From Phycisphaerales bacterium (GTDB lineage Bacteria > Planctomycetota > Phycisphaerae > Sedimentisphaerales > UBA12454): 64,000 bases of DNA. Positions within the stretch are counted from its first letter, which is position 1; each line of letters opens with the position of its first letter. Shown here one piece after another: positions 8,081-18,200 of the stretch. Position numbers and translations under genes: made by a program. The notes beneath the pieces are model-generated. The model was given only the letters and a program-made list of their open reading frames with translations. It ran no database searches and was not told the origin of the DNA. The DNA is taken from contig PLMU01000007.1 of assembly GCA_003142595.1 (NCBI GenBank), forward strand, positions 67,166 through 131,165, written 5' to 3'.

Positions 8081-8990
8081 TCTTCAACAACTCCGCGGCT
8101 CCCGCTTCTAAAAGTTCATTTGCCAAATCCTGCGCAACTTTCCGGGCGGATTTAACCTGGCCTTTGGCCCGGCGATTAATCATTTTTCGTCCGTTCGGAT
8201 CTGACACAAAGGCATATACTGTAATATCATCGCTGTCAATTTGCGCAAACACACCTGCCGGCGCATGACAGCCTGCACCGATTATGTGCCAGACAAGCCT
8301 TTCTGTATCAGATGTAATCCGCGACGGCTTATCGTCAAATTCCGCCAGCAGTTTTAAAATCTTATTATCATCCGCTTTTACCTGCACGGCGATAGCGCCC
8401 TGCGCAGGAGCGGAAATAAATTCGGCCGGGTCAAACATCAGAGAAACCTTATCGGCCAGGCCGAGTCTTTCAACGCCTGCATAAGCCAGAACTGTCGCGT
8501 CAAACTGGCCTTTTTCGACCTGACTGATTCTTGTCGGCACATTGCCTCTTATCGGCTCACATTTCAAATCCGGCCTTTGGTGCAAAAGCTGAGCTTTTCT
8601 GCGAAGGCTCGATGTGCCGATTCTGGCGCCTTTGGGCAAATCCTTCATCATTTTTATTTTTTTACCGCAAATAAGGCAGTCCTGGCAATATTTTCTGTCC
8701 AAAACCGCAGCAACAGTCAGACCTTCGGTTTTTTCTATCGGCAAATCCTTGAAACTATGCACAGCGATATCAGCTTTATTTTCACGCAGAGCATTTTCTA
8801 TCGCGGTGGTAAAAAAACCTGTTTCCGACAATTCCCAGAGAGGCTTTTTTTTATCGATATCGCCCTTGCTTTTTATTTCAACTATTTCAAAATCAATATC
8901 TTCTTTTTGTTTTTTGACTGCCTCAACAAAAATTTGCGTTTGAATAAGAGCCAGGCTGCTTGAACGCGTTGCAATGCGGAGCTTGTTCAT
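8073..8990 (-). CDS. hemC: Porphobilinogen deaminase (hydroxymethylbilane synthase) HemC
   Basis: 305 residues from the ATG at 8990, whose first base is the last base of the hemA stop (TGATG). An upstream in-frame start at 9041 would put 17 non-homologous residues before the conserved MNKLRIATRSSSLALIQT. It polymerises four porphobilinogens. Diagnostic segments are VHSFKDLPI, GTSSLRRKAQL and RGNVPTRI, with the dipyrromethane cofactor cysteine in IGAGCHAPAG. It sits between hemA and cobA/hemD with overlaps on both sides, so is surely co-translated with them. Confidence 0.96.
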   Translation of the reverse strand: MNKLRIATRSSSLALIQTQIFVEAVKKQKEDIDFEIVEIKSKGDIDKKKPLWELSETGFFTTAIENALRENKADIAVHSFKDLPIEKTEGLTVAAVLDRKYCQDCLICGKKIKMMKDLPKGARIGTSSLRRKAQLLHQRPDLKCEPIRGNVPTRISQVEKGQFDATVLAYAGVERLGLADKVSLMFDPAEFISAPAQGAIAVQVKADDNKILKLLAEFDDKPSRITSDTERLVWHIIGAGCHAPAGVFAQIDSDDITVYAFVSDPNGRKMINRRAKGQVKSARKVAQDLANELLEAGAAELLKNE

Positions 8991-10006
8991 CAGCAGGCCT
9001 CTTCCATAACAGCCGGTTTCGTTCCCGAACCCTGAAACCATTTCGAAAACGCCTGCACATGCTTATCAATAATCGCCTGCACCTTTGGGACTTCGGCCAG
9101 ACGTTTAAGATTATTCCCGGAGATGATTTTATTTAAACTATCGATATTAAAAAGTTTAACCGTATCGAGTTTTTTCACGCAATAATCAATATTCGGCGGC
9201 ACAGACAGGTCGATAAGAACAAGCGGTTTAATACGCTTTTCAAGCTGGGTAGCTGTTATCAAAGTCTCCTGCGAGGCGGTAGCGGTAAAAATTACATCCG
9301 CATCCGATAGATTATTTGCCAGATTAGTTAAAGGCAGAAATTTACCTGTTGTTTTTACAATCAACTGTTCAGCAGCATCGGGATTCCTGGCAACAATAGT
9401 AATATCCTGAACTTTTTTCCTGATTAGATGCTTTACAACAAGCTCTGCATTTTTACCTGAACCGATTACAAAGACCTTTGCCTTATCAATTGCAATATTA
9501 TCGGCAGCAAGCTGCACAGCCGCCTGTGCAATAGACAATGCGCCGGTATTTATATTCGTATGAGTTCTAACCGCTTTGGCCGCGCGAAAAGCGCCATGCA
9601 GAAGATGGTGAAACATATAGTCAACGGAATCACACTTCAACGCGAAGATATACGCCGTTTTCAATTGAGAAAAAATTTCATTTTCACCGATAATCTGCGA
9701 TTCGAGGCCGCCTGCCACTTTGAAAAGATGCCCCGCAACGTCAAGGTCTTTCAAAACCTGTTTATGCTCATTCCAGCAGTTATGAGAAATAAAATTATCG
9801 ACAACAGGTGAAACATCGAAATGTTTTTTCGAGTAGAAATAAAATTCCAGCCTGTTGCAGGTGTTGAGTATCAGAGCATCGCTGATTTGAGGGAAGTTCC
9901 GGCAGTGACAAAGAAAATCCTCCTGCTGCCGAAGGTCAAGCACGAGTTTTTCTCTTGCAGCGGCAGGACAATTCCTGAAATCAACGCCCTGAAAAACTAT
10001 ATTCAT
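8990..10006 (-). CDS. hemA: Glutamyl-tRNA reductase HemA
   Basis: 338 residues, the first committed step of C5-pathway tetrapyrrole synthesis. The catalytic cysteine is C50 in LILNTCNRLEFYFY. Further hallmarks are AGGLESQIIGENEIFSQLK and the NADPH-binding VIGSGKNAELVVKHL. It is shorter than the usual 400-450 residues because the C-terminal dimerisation domain is reduced. ATG at 10006, with AGGGA 7 bases upstream, lies 14 bases after the ccsA stop. The partner glutamate-1-semialdehyde aminotransferase is not in this window. Confidence 0.94.
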   Translation of the reverse strand: MNIVFQGVDFRNCPAAAREKLVLDLRQQEDFLCHCRNFPQISDALILNTCNRLEFYFYSKKHFDVSPVVDNFISHNCWNEHKQVLKDLDVAGHLFKVAGGLESQIIGENEIFSQLKTAYIFALKCDSVDYMFHHLLHGAFRAAKAVRTHTNINTGALSIAQAAVQLAADNIAIDKAKVFVIGSGKNAELVVKHLIRKKVQDITIVARNPDAAEQLIVKTTGKFLPLTNLANNLSDADVIFTATASQETLITATQLEKRIKPLVLIDLSVPPNIDYCVKKLDTVKLFNIDSLNKIISGNNLKRLAEVPKVQAIIDKHVQAFSKWFQGSGTKPAVMEEAC

Positions 10007-10020
10007 AACAAATCCCTGCT

Positions 10021-10845
10021 TTAAACGGCATAACTATGAAGGCCTGCGAAAATTCTCGAGAAATTTACCCATAAAAGGCAAATTATAATCAATATAAACC
10101 CTATGATAATCCATAAGCTATTTAAACGCAAAAATCTTTGCTTATATAAGTATCTGAAAAGCAGAAAAGCCGCAAAAACAAGCCATACAGCGAGAGAAAA
10201 CATTTCTTTCGGGTCCCAGCCCCACCAGTTTCCCCAGGCGAAAGCCGCCCAGATACTGCCAAGGGCAAGGCCGGCGGTCATAAACGGAAATCCCATACAA
10301 ACAAAACGGTACGCGTCGATTTCAGCCTGCGGCGTAAGACCCGCAGCGAAAAAAACCGCCCTGGCTATAAAAACATACGAAAGCAGATAGGCAAAAACAT
10401 GGGGCACAAAAAAGAAACTGTTAAGCTGCGAATGGCCGGGCACAATGCGAAAGTAAAAAATAAACATTACCGCAACGAGCAATATAACTGCCGTTATAAT
10501 ATCCACAATGCCGGGCCGAACCCGAAATAGACCGAAAAGGCCAATACTGCCAATTACATAACCTGCAAAAAGAGTACAATTACAGTGAGTGAAACCTGCC
10601 GCCAGAACCAGTAAAGCTCCCAGACCAACCGCAAGCGGCCATATTGTCCTGCAAGTTTCCCTAAATTCACACAAACTCGCGATAATTAGCAGCCCGATGC
10701 AAATCCCAAGTCCCCTGCCGGCCGGAGAAGTAAAAAACCATTTTGACCATTCGGCACCCATAACAGCCCCGATGACACAGAACGCCGCCGAAAACATCAG
10801 CAATATCGTGCCGGTTAATAAACAAAGCTGTTTTAACCTGTTCAT
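10021..10845 (-). CDS. ccsA: Cytochrome c biogenesis protein CcsA/ResC-type heme handler
   Basis: 274 residues with about eight membrane segments. The heme-handling tryptophan-rich motif WGNWWGWDPKE followed by MFSLAVWLVFAAF identifies the CcsA/CcmC/CcmF superfamily; length and order fit CcsA. It would deliver heme across the membrane for attachment to apocytochromes c. The ATG at 10845 has AGGGA 6 bases upstream; a TTG two codons earlier is less likely. It is first in the heme operon, tying heme synthesis to cytochrome c maturation. The partner ResB/Ccs1 is not in this window. Confidence 0.88.
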   Translation of the reverse strand: MNRLKQLCLLTGTILLMFSAAFCVIGAVMGAEWSKWFFTSPAGRGLGICIGLLIIASLCEFRETCRTIWPLAVGLGALLVLAAGFTHCNCTLFAGYVIGSIGLFGLFRVRPGIVDIITAVILLVAVMFIFYFRIVPGHSQLNSFFFVPHVFAYLLSYVFIARAVFFAAGLTPQAEIDAYRFVCMGFPFMTAGLALGSIWAAFAWGNWWGWDPKEMFSLAVWLVFAAFLLFRYLYKQRFLRLNSLWIIIGFILIIICLLWVNFSRIFAGLHSYAV

Positions 10846-10945
10846 AAACAATCCCTTGAAACCGATAGCAGGATAGCAGATTTAAGGCTTTTTGGCATTA
10901 AATTTCGCCTATACAACCGGCAAAAGTCGGGGGCCTAAAATGCTA

Positions 10946-10973
10946 TTGCAAAACATTTAATTAACATTATAAT
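10946..10973 (+). promoter_or_regulatory. Sigma-70-type promoter for the TPR/alpha-CTD gene
   Basis: TTGCAA (10946-10951), a 16-base spacer, then a perfect TATAAT (10968-10973). Predicted transcription start is near 10980, giving a 5' leader of about 64 bases that ends with AGGAG 9 bases before the ATG at 11044. Confidence 0.7.
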
Positions 10974-11043
10974 GTTGTTCTTTCCAAAATCGATTAAAAG
11001 CAAAACCTTTAAATATCTATAGTTACATTAGGAGTAAAAGACA

Positions 11044-12363
11044 ATGGTAGCAATAAGCCAGCCGCGGATTGATTTATTCAGCGCTGAAACTATTACACTC
11101 GAAGACATCTTATCGATAGCCGAGTATGCAATTTCAAGCGAACGGAATAAAATAGCATTCGCAGAAAAAACCGAACAAGCCCTGTCGAAACCCGGCAAAA
11201 AAAATTATCTGGCTTTGGGAGCCGCTCTCGCAATGCTGGGCAGATACACACAGGCAATCGAAACACTCGAAAAAGCCGACGATAATAAAGAGAAGTTTCT
11301 CGAACTCGCTTTTTGCCTGCGGAAGTTAGACTTGTATGATAAGGCCATCGCGGCACTTGATAAAACGGCGAAAGCCGGAGCAGACGCGTTATTAGTCAAC
11401 TGCTCCAAGGCATCAATATACCGCCTTAAAGGCGATTTCAACAGTGCACAGGAGATGATAAAAGCCTGCAGCAATTACGCCAAGGCAAGCGCATTGTATC
11501 ATTATACAGTCGGCCGATGTTTAGACGCTCAGGGCAATTATGAGCAGGCAATTGAAAATTATAAGACAGCGGTTGAAATCGACCCTACGTTCAGAAAGGC
11601 GCTGTTTCACCTTGCCTATCTGCTCGACATAAGAGGCGATGAAGAGGCGGCGATTGACTATTACAAACAGATGATAAACAACTGCACGCCTTATGTAAGC
11701 GCACTGCTGAACCTGGCGGTCCTTTATGAAGATACCAACCAATACGACAAGGCGACAGCCTGCATCGACCAGGTGCTTAAATACCACCCGAACAATCAGC
11801 GGGCAATCATTTTCAAAAAAGACATCGAAAGCTCCAAAACGATGCTTTATGATGAAGAGATTGAAAAGAGCAAAGACCGTCAGAGCAAGGTGCTTGAGAC
11901 GCCGATTTCAGATTTTGAGCTTTCCGTCCGAAGCAGGAACTGCTTAAAGAAGATGAACATAAACTCTTTAGGCGACCTCTTGAAGACTACAGAAGCTGAA
12001 CTTCTGGCATATAAGAATTTCGGAGAAACAAGCCTTAGTGAAATAAAACATATGCTCGATTCAAAGGGATTAAGACTTGGAATGACGGCAGAAGGTAAAT
12101 TCCCCATTGAAATCCAACTGATGGGACCGCAGGAAGCTCAGGCAGATATAGACAAAGAGATTATCAATAAATCAATGGATGATTTTGATATGTCTATCAG
12201 GGCAAGAAACTGCCTGATGCAATTGAATATCAAGACTATCGGCGACCTTATTTCAAAAACCGAAGCTGAAATGCTCGGCGTCAAGAATTTCGGCGTTACA
12301 AGCCTGACGGAAATTAAGCAGGTTCTCGACAGTCTCGGACTTGGTTTTCGCAAGATTGATTAA
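11044..12363 (+). CDS. TPR protein with two tandem RNA polymerase alpha-CTD-like domains
   Basis: 439 residues, no signal peptide, cytoplasmic. Residues 50-260 are about six TPR-like helical repeats (for example GNYEQAIENYKTAVEIDPTF). Residues 287-347 and 377-437 are two copies of the RNA polymerase alpha-subunit C-terminal domain: ELSVRSRNCLKK, LGDLLKTTEAELL, KNFGETSLSEIK in the first, and MSIRARNCLMQ with KNFGVTSLTEIK in the second. Positions equivalent to E. coli R265, N268, G296 and S299, which contact UP-element DNA, are kept in both; K298 is Thr in both. It lacks the alpha N-terminal domain, so it is not RpoA. Proteins of this kind recur in planctomycetes. A role in DNA or polymerase contact is inference. 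Confidence 0.85.
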   Translation: MVAISQPRIDLFSAETITLEDILSIAEYAISSERNKIAFAEKTEQALSKPGKKNYLALGAALAMLGRYTQAIETLEKADDNKEKFLELAFCLRKLDLYDKAIAALDKTAKAGADALLVNCSKASIYRLKGDFNSAQEMIKACSNYAKASALYHYTVGRCLDAQGNYEQAIENYKTAVEIDPTFRKALFHLAYLLDIRGDEEAAIDYYKQMINNCTPYVSALLNLAVLYEDTNQYDKATACIDQVLKYHPNNQRAIIFKKDIESSKTMLYDEEIEKSKDRQSKVLETPISDFELSVRSRNCLKKMNINSLGDLLKTTEAELLAYKNFGETSLSEIKHMLDSKGLRLGMTAEGKFPIEIQLMGPQEAQADIDKEIINKSMDDFDMSIRARNCLMQLNIKTIGDLISKTEAEMLGVKNFGVTSLTEIKQVLDSLGLGFRKID

Positions 12364-12378
12364 TTTACTACTATTATT

Positions 12379-13623
12379 ATGTTGATAAAAACATCTCTTA
12401 TAACAGCCGTTTTTTCGGTTATTATGTTCGTTTGTGTGACCGGCTGTAATGCTGAATCGCAGAGCATTGAACCGTTCCTGATACCCTGCCCGCCCGAGTA
12501 CGGAATCAGGGTTCTGCTGGATGACACTGCAAAAAAAATTACCTTCGCGATTGACGATGAGTATCAAATCATAAACTTTGATACCACCAAGATTCTCAAT
12601 GCGGCCGGGACTACAGGTCCAATCGAAGTTACCATAGATAATAATTCCATAAAGGTCGGCCGGGAGCGTTTAAATACCAGACGCGCAATTATTCAACCGC
12701 AGAAATACCAATTCTTCAGGATAAATGACAATCTGGCATACCGAGGCAATCTTGAAATCATTATTAACGCCGACAATAAAACTATGATGGTCATTAATAA
12801 TGTTCAGCTGGAAACATACCTTGCCGGCGTAATAGCCGCCGAGATGCCAAGCTACTGGGAAATGGAAACATTAAAGGCACAGGCGATTGCCTCCAGAACA
12901 TACTGCCTGTATATGAAAACCAAATTTGGAAAAAATCGGCATTGGGACGTCAAGGCCACACAGGCAAATCAGGTTTACAAAGGTGTTCGCGTAGAAACGA
13001 TGCGAACGACAGAAGCGGTCCGCAGAACCGCAGGCGTTGTGTTATGCTGCGAGCAGGAACTCGGCTGTGAAGAGTTTCCATCCTATTACAGTTCGGCCTG
13101 TGGAGGGCATACCGAAAACAGCGAAAACGTGTTTGGCGACAGTTTCCAGCCCTTAAGAGGCGTTGACTGTCCATACTGCAAAAAAAGCACAAGATCGACT
13201 TTGTTTAACTGGCCCCAGGCGGTATTCGACTCAAATTTCGTGACTAAAAATATCCTCGATAAATATCCGGCTCTGATAGAATTAGGGCAAATAGTAAAGA
13301 TAGAGCCATCAAAGGAAAGTAAGTATGATAATAATTTCAGGAGAATCGTCAGTGTAAAACTGACAGGCTCTACCGGCAAAACGGCTTTCCTGCGGGCCGA
13401 AGACCTGCGTCTTGCAATTGACCCTTCCGGAGCGAAAATTCAAAGCACCTGCTGCACCATAGTAAGTCTCAAAGATGAATTTATTTTTATTGCCGGCAAA
13501 GGTTTCGGACACGGAGTCGGTCTTTGCCAGTATGGGTCGAGAGAAATGGCCAGGCAGGGAAAAACCACAGAGCAGATTCTAAGCTACTATTATCCCAACA
13601 GCCGGCTGAAATATTTATATTAA
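12379..13623 (+). CDS. SpoIID/LytB-domain lipoprotein (peptidoglycan lytic enzyme-like)
   Basis: 414 residues with a lipoprotein signal peptide (lipobox VTGC, C23). The SpoIID domain covers about 130-414: YLAGVIAAEMPSYWEMETLKAQAIASRTY, then YYSSACGGHTEN and the C-terminal GFGHGVGLCQYGS. SpoIID is a lytic transglycosylase acting on denuded glycan, and LytB is an amidase enhancer. The conserved glutamate in AAEMPS and the CGGHTE segment are present, so activity is plausible. It follows the TPR/alpha-CTD gene by 15 bases. There is no clear ribosome-binding site. This organism is not expected to sporulate, so a cell-wall remodelling role is likely. Confidence 0.87.
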   Translation: MLIKTSLITAVFSVIMFVCVTGCNAESQSIEPFLIPCPPEYGIRVLLDDTAKKITFAIDDEYQIINFDTTKILNAAGTTGPIEVTIDNNSIKVGRERLNTRRAIIQPQKYQFFRINDNLAYRGNLEIIINADNKTMMVINNVQLETYLAGVIAAEMPSYWEMETLKAQAIASRTYCLYMKTKFGKNRHWDVKATQANQVYKGVRVETMRTTEAVRRTAGVVLCCEQELGCEEFPSYYSSACGGHTENSENVFGDSFQPLRGVDCPYCKKSTRSTLFNWPQAVFDSNFVTKNILDKYPALIELGQIVKIEPSKESKYDNNFRRIVSVKLTGSTGKTAFLRAEDLRLAIDPSGAKIQSTCCTIVSLKDEFIFIAGKGFGHGVGLCQYGSREMARQGKTTEQILSYYYPNSRLKYLY

Positions 13624-13632
13624 ACCTGTCTA

Positions 13633-14769
13633 ATGAATGTATTCGAAATAAATACAAAAGCCCCCCGAACCTCGGCAAGAACCGGCACACTGCAAACCGC
13701 CCACGGTAAGATTCGCACGCCGGTATTTATGCCCGTCGGCACAAGAGCAACAGTCAAAGGCTTATTGCCTCAGCAAATCAGCGAAGCAGGCTCACAGATT
13801 GTCCTTGCCAATACTTTTCATCTAATGCTGCGGCCCGGAGCGGATGTAATTGAAAAGCTCGGCGGTCTTCATAATTTTATGGGCTGGGACAAACCGATAC
13901 TAACCGACAGCGGCGGATTTCAGGTCTTTTCGTTAAGCTCAATCAACAGTACCGACGATAACGGAACAGAATTTGCCAGTCCTTACGATGGTGCAAAAAT
14001 TTTTCTCGATGCGGCAGGAGCGACAAAAATCCAAAACAAACTCGGAGCCGATATAATAATGTGCTTCGACCAGTGCCCTGCTCACGACGCGGAAAAAAAG
14101 GAAATTGAAAAAGCAGTCGAACGCACTATCCGATGGGCAAAAATATGCAAAGATACGCACTGCAATAATCGCCAGTTGCTTTTTGGGATTGTGCAGGGCC
14201 AAACCGACAATCATTTGCGGCAAAGCTGCGCGGCAGAACTTATCCAAATGGATTTTCCCGGCTATGCAATCGGAGGTTTAAGCGTCGGCGAAGGCACAGA
14301 ACAGATGCTGCAAACAATGCGTTTTACCGCCCCTCTGCTGCCGGAAAATAAACCAAGATACCTTATGGGCGTTGGAACTCCGGCTGATATTATCCAGGCG
14401 GTAGAGGCCGGAATAGATATGTTTGACTGTGTAATGCCGACCCGAAATGGCCGAAATGCCCTGGCTTTTACATCACAAGGCCCTATTAGACTGAGAAATT
14501 CGGCATTTATCGACGATGCCGGCCCTATAGACCCTGCCTGCGGATGTTATTGCTGTAAGACCTTTACCCGCTCGGCAATAAGGCATTTTTTCAATGTCGG
14601 CGAAATGCTCGGCCCAATTCTTCTTTCATTGCATAATATCGTTTTTTATCATAATTTAATGGACAAAATACGAGAAAACATAGAAAATGGTGCGTTTATA
14701 GAATGGGCGGCGCAGGCACTTCAAAGTCCTGCTTTTGCTCGAAATAGTCAGGCTAATGCCGACATATAA
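13633..14769 (+). CDS. tgt: Queuine/preQ1 tRNA-ribosyltransferase Tgt
   Basis: 378 residues. It exchanges guanine 34 for preQ1 in tRNAs with GUN anticodons. It shows MPVGTRATVKGLLPQQ, the substrate-binding LTDSGGFQVFSL, the specificity segment GGLSVGEG, the nucleophile region FDCVMPTRNGRNA, and the zinc ligands CGCYCC plus a histidine in LLSLHN. Placement just before yajC-secDF is the classical bacterial order. The gene starts 9 bases after the SpoIID stop. Confidence 0.97.
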   Translation: MNVFEINTKAPRTSARTGTLQTAHGKIRTPVFMPVGTRATVKGLLPQQISEAGSQIVLANTFHLMLRPGADVIEKLGGLHNFMGWDKPILTDSGGFQVFSLSSINSTDDNGTEFASPYDGAKIFLDAAGATKIQNKLGADIIMCFDQCPAHDAEKKEIEKAVERTIRWAKICKDTHCNNRQLLFGIVQGQTDNHLRQSCAAELIQMDFPGYAIGGLSVGEGTEQMLQTMRFTAPLLPENKPRYLMGVGTPADIIQAVEAGIDMFDCVMPTRNGRNALAFTSQGPIRLRNSAFIDDAGPIDPACGCYCCKTFTRSAIRHFFNVGEMLGPILLSLHNIVFYHNLMDKIRENIENGAFIEWAAQALQSPAFARNSQANADI

Positions 14770-14802
14770 AATATTGAATAGAGAATAGAGAAAGGAAAAC
14801 TT

Positions 14803-15219
14803 ATGCAAAACGGATTGATTTTGGCGGCAGCCGACCAGAATACTCAGGTTATTAAAGCTGAAGATATTTCAAAAGGCGCTGCTCCTGAAGCGATTACGAA
14901 ACAGGCGGATTCGAACTCCGCAGCTCCGATTACAGCCAGGAAAAATCCCCAGGGCCAGTTCACACAGTTGATTTTCATTGTTCTTCTTTTCGCGGTAATG
15001 TATTTTATCCTGTTCCGCGGCCCCAAGAAACGCCAGCAGCAGCAGGACCAGTTGGTGAAAGCTTTGAAGAAAAACGACAGAGTACAAACCATCGGCGGAA
15101 TCCTTGGCACGGTGCTGGAAGTAACCGACACTGAAATAACTCTTAAGATTGACGAATCAAACAATACGAAAATAAGAGTGCTACCTTCTGCAATCAACAA
15201 AGTAATTGAACAGAAGTAA
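14803..15219 (+). CDS. yajC: Preprotein translocase subunit YajC
   Basis: 138 residues: an Ala/Gln-rich N-terminal stretch, one membrane helix (LIFIVLLFAVMYFILF) followed by RGPKKRQQQQDQLVKALKKNDRVQTIGGILGTV, the YajC core. It is an auxiliary part of the Sec holotranslocon with SecDF. A good ribosome site (AAAGGA) precedes the ATG. The N-terminal 45-residue extension is longer than in E. coli YajC. tgt lies upstream and secDF 46 bases downstream. Confidence 0.95.
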   Translation: MQNGLILAAADQNTQVIKAEDISKGAAPEAITKQADSNSAAPITARKNPQGQFTQLIFIVLLFAVMYFILFRGPKKRQQQQDQLVKALKKNDRVQTIGGILGTVLEVTDTEITLKIDESNNTKIRVLPSAINKVIEQK

Positions 15220-15265
15220 TATTTTAAATAATGACTAATACTAATTTTTTTTCAGGGAAATAGTA

Positions 15266-18200
15266 ATGGATAAAAATCTTGTACGATTCGGACTTGCTGG
15301 GACAATTTTACTGACAATTTTCGCAATAGCGGAGCTTTATCCGCCGAGCGAGACATTAAAACCAGGCATTGACCTGGCGGGCGGAACAAGTCTTATTTAT
15401 GACATCGATACGACCGGTCTGCGCAATAATGAAGTAGATAACCTTGCACAGAAGCTGGTGCCGATTCTCATGAAACGAATTGACCCGGGTAATATTCAGA
15501 ACATAGTTATGCGTCCGCTGGGCGATACCCGCATCGAAATTCAGGTTCCACTGGCAAGCGCCGAAGCGCACAGGAAACGTCAGGCTTATGACGACGCTTC
15601 AAAAGCCATAGATAAAGAGAATATCAACATTGCGCTGATTAAGAGAGCCCTTGTCCTGCCGGCAGACAAAAGAGCAGAGATTTTCTCGAAATATGCCGCT
15701 GACAGTAACGAAAGAAAAGAAATTCTCAATAGTCTTGCCGTGGCTTATGACGCCCGAAAGGCAGCCCAGGAAAAAAGAGATAAAGAGAAAGCCGAGTTAG
15801 ACGCAATAGCTGAAAATCTCGTAAAAGAGGGAGTAAACAAACAGAGGCTTTCTTCGCTCGCCCCTTCCTGGAGCACAATGGACCCCAACGAGCAAAAATC
15901 GACGATGGACAGACTGATAGCCGATGTTAACGATGCCAATGACAAACATACAGCCAAGTTAACTTCCGGACAAGCAAAGGAAAAACGCCAGCAGATTGAA
16001 CAATATTTCGCACTATTCAAGCCCTGGGCTGATACAGTTAATGAACTGACCAAACCCGAAACCGGGCTTAACGCTGTTTATAGTAATGCAGAAATACGGC
16101 TCAAGGACATTAATCTTAACGTCGATACGATGAAAGAAGTGCTTGAGATGCCGGCAAATTCTCAAAAGCGGGCCGTGATTATCTCGGAACTCAAAAGCAG
16201 ATTTCCTTCAAGAGCGGATAAAATCGACGCCCTTGTAAATACCTTCAAAGAATATCGCCCATTGAGAGGCCGAATCGACGGTCCGGATGATGTCAAAAGA
16301 ATGCTCAAGGGAACAGGCGTGCTCGAATTCCGCATTCTGCCAATGCTTAACGATGGCAGAACCAACAGGGATGAATTGGTTTCTTACGCCGAAGCTTTAA
16401 AAACTAAAGGCCCCAAACTCGCTTCCGATGACAAATATGTATGGCTTCAGGTAGAGGATGCTAAAAACGATACCTGGCAAACCACTGAAAACCACCAGAT
16501 TCTTGTAGGTACATTCGCGGACAAGGAATATGTCCTTGCGAGCAATCAAAAAGATGAGTGTATGCTGAAGAATACCGGTAAAAGGCCGTGGAAACTGACC
16601 AAGGCAGGCACAACCATCGATGATATGGGCAAAAGAGCGATTAGTTTTTCTTTTGACGAAGTCGCAGCTAATCTGTTTTACAATCTGACCAGAAACAATC
16701 TCAACAGACCTTTAGTTATAACCCTCGATGGTCTTGCGATATCGGCACCGAACATTCGCAGTGCGATTCGCGGCAGCGGCATAATCGAAGGCAACTTTTC
16801 TCTGACTGAACAAATGGATATGGTTGATAAGCTTAATGCCGGCTCGCTGCCTGCAAGGCTGATTGACCCGCCGGTATCGGAGAAATCCATCGGACCAAGC
16901 CTCGGTGCCGACAATCGAGACAAAGGAATCAAAGCCGGCTACATATCAATGATTATTGTTGTAGGCTTTATGATGGTTTACTACCGGATTTCCGGTTTCA
17001 TCGCGGCTATTGCGCTTAGTCTTAATATACTTTTCGTATTGGCAATTATGGCAATTACCCGTGCAACTTTTACTATGGCGGGCATTGCAGGCATTGTGCT
17101 TACTATAGGTATGAGCGTTGACGCCAACATTCTGATTTATGAACGGCTCAGGGAAGAACTCGAGGCTGGTGCCGGAATGCATACCGCTATTGTCAACGGC
17201 TACAAAAGAGCTTTTGTGACAATCTTCGACTCCAACCTGACTACGTTTATCCCGGCCCTTATTTTGTATATGATTGCTTCGGAAGAAATCAAGGGCTTCG
17301 CGATAACTCTTATGCTCGGTATTATTTCATCTATGTTTACCGCGATTTTTGTAACGCGTATTATTTTCCATATTCTGCTCAACAAGGGAATCATCGCAGA
17401 CAAACTTACGATGCTCAGAATAATAAAGTCTCCGAATATCAACTGGATGGGACTGAGACCTTATTTCCTGACCGGCTCGGCAATACTCCTTATCGCATCG
17501 ATATTCGTCTTCTTCCATAGAGATGAAACCGCTAACAGCAAATACGATATTGAATTCACCGGCGGCACCAGTCTTCAGATAAACCTAAAAACTGACAGTC
17601 CTCTGACAAGAGTCGAAGCTGAAAATATCATACACAAAGAAGGCGAAAAGCTCGGCAATAAACCTATCGCTGCTGCCAAAGTTTACAGCGTAGGCAACTC
17701 CGGATTGCAGTATGAAATCACGACAATAGAAACAAACAAGACTATTGCCCAAATAATTTTCGAGCCCAATCAAAACCAGACAGTTCAGAGCGTAACCGAT
17801 GCGATTAATAAAGAACAAAAGGTAAAATCAGGCCGGCTTACCAGTCTGACAGTTACACAAGACTCGGCCAATCCGCTCAAGTTTGTAATTACAACCACTC
17901 AAACAAATACTCCTCTTGTCAGCCGGATTCTGAATGACGCTTTCGACAAAAATGCCGCTGTAGGCAGTCCTGTTGTCGATGAAATAGTCAGCAGAGCTGT
18001 AAAAGAAGCGTTCGTCGGCAAATTGGAGATGCTTGAAAATCTCCAGCCAAAAATTATTTCGGCCAAGAAAATTGATAATGCGACAGTCGATACTTATCCG
18101 GAACTGGGTGATTATCTCGGCGGCATAAGGATTGAATTTTCAGTGGAAAAACCTATAACCATAGCCCAGATGAACCAGCGGCTGAACGACCTGCGTTTCA

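Noticed and set aside
8237-8250. TTTGCGCAAA palindrome inside hemC
   Set aside because: Matches the candidate operator but lies in coding sequence encoding FAQI; most simply chance.
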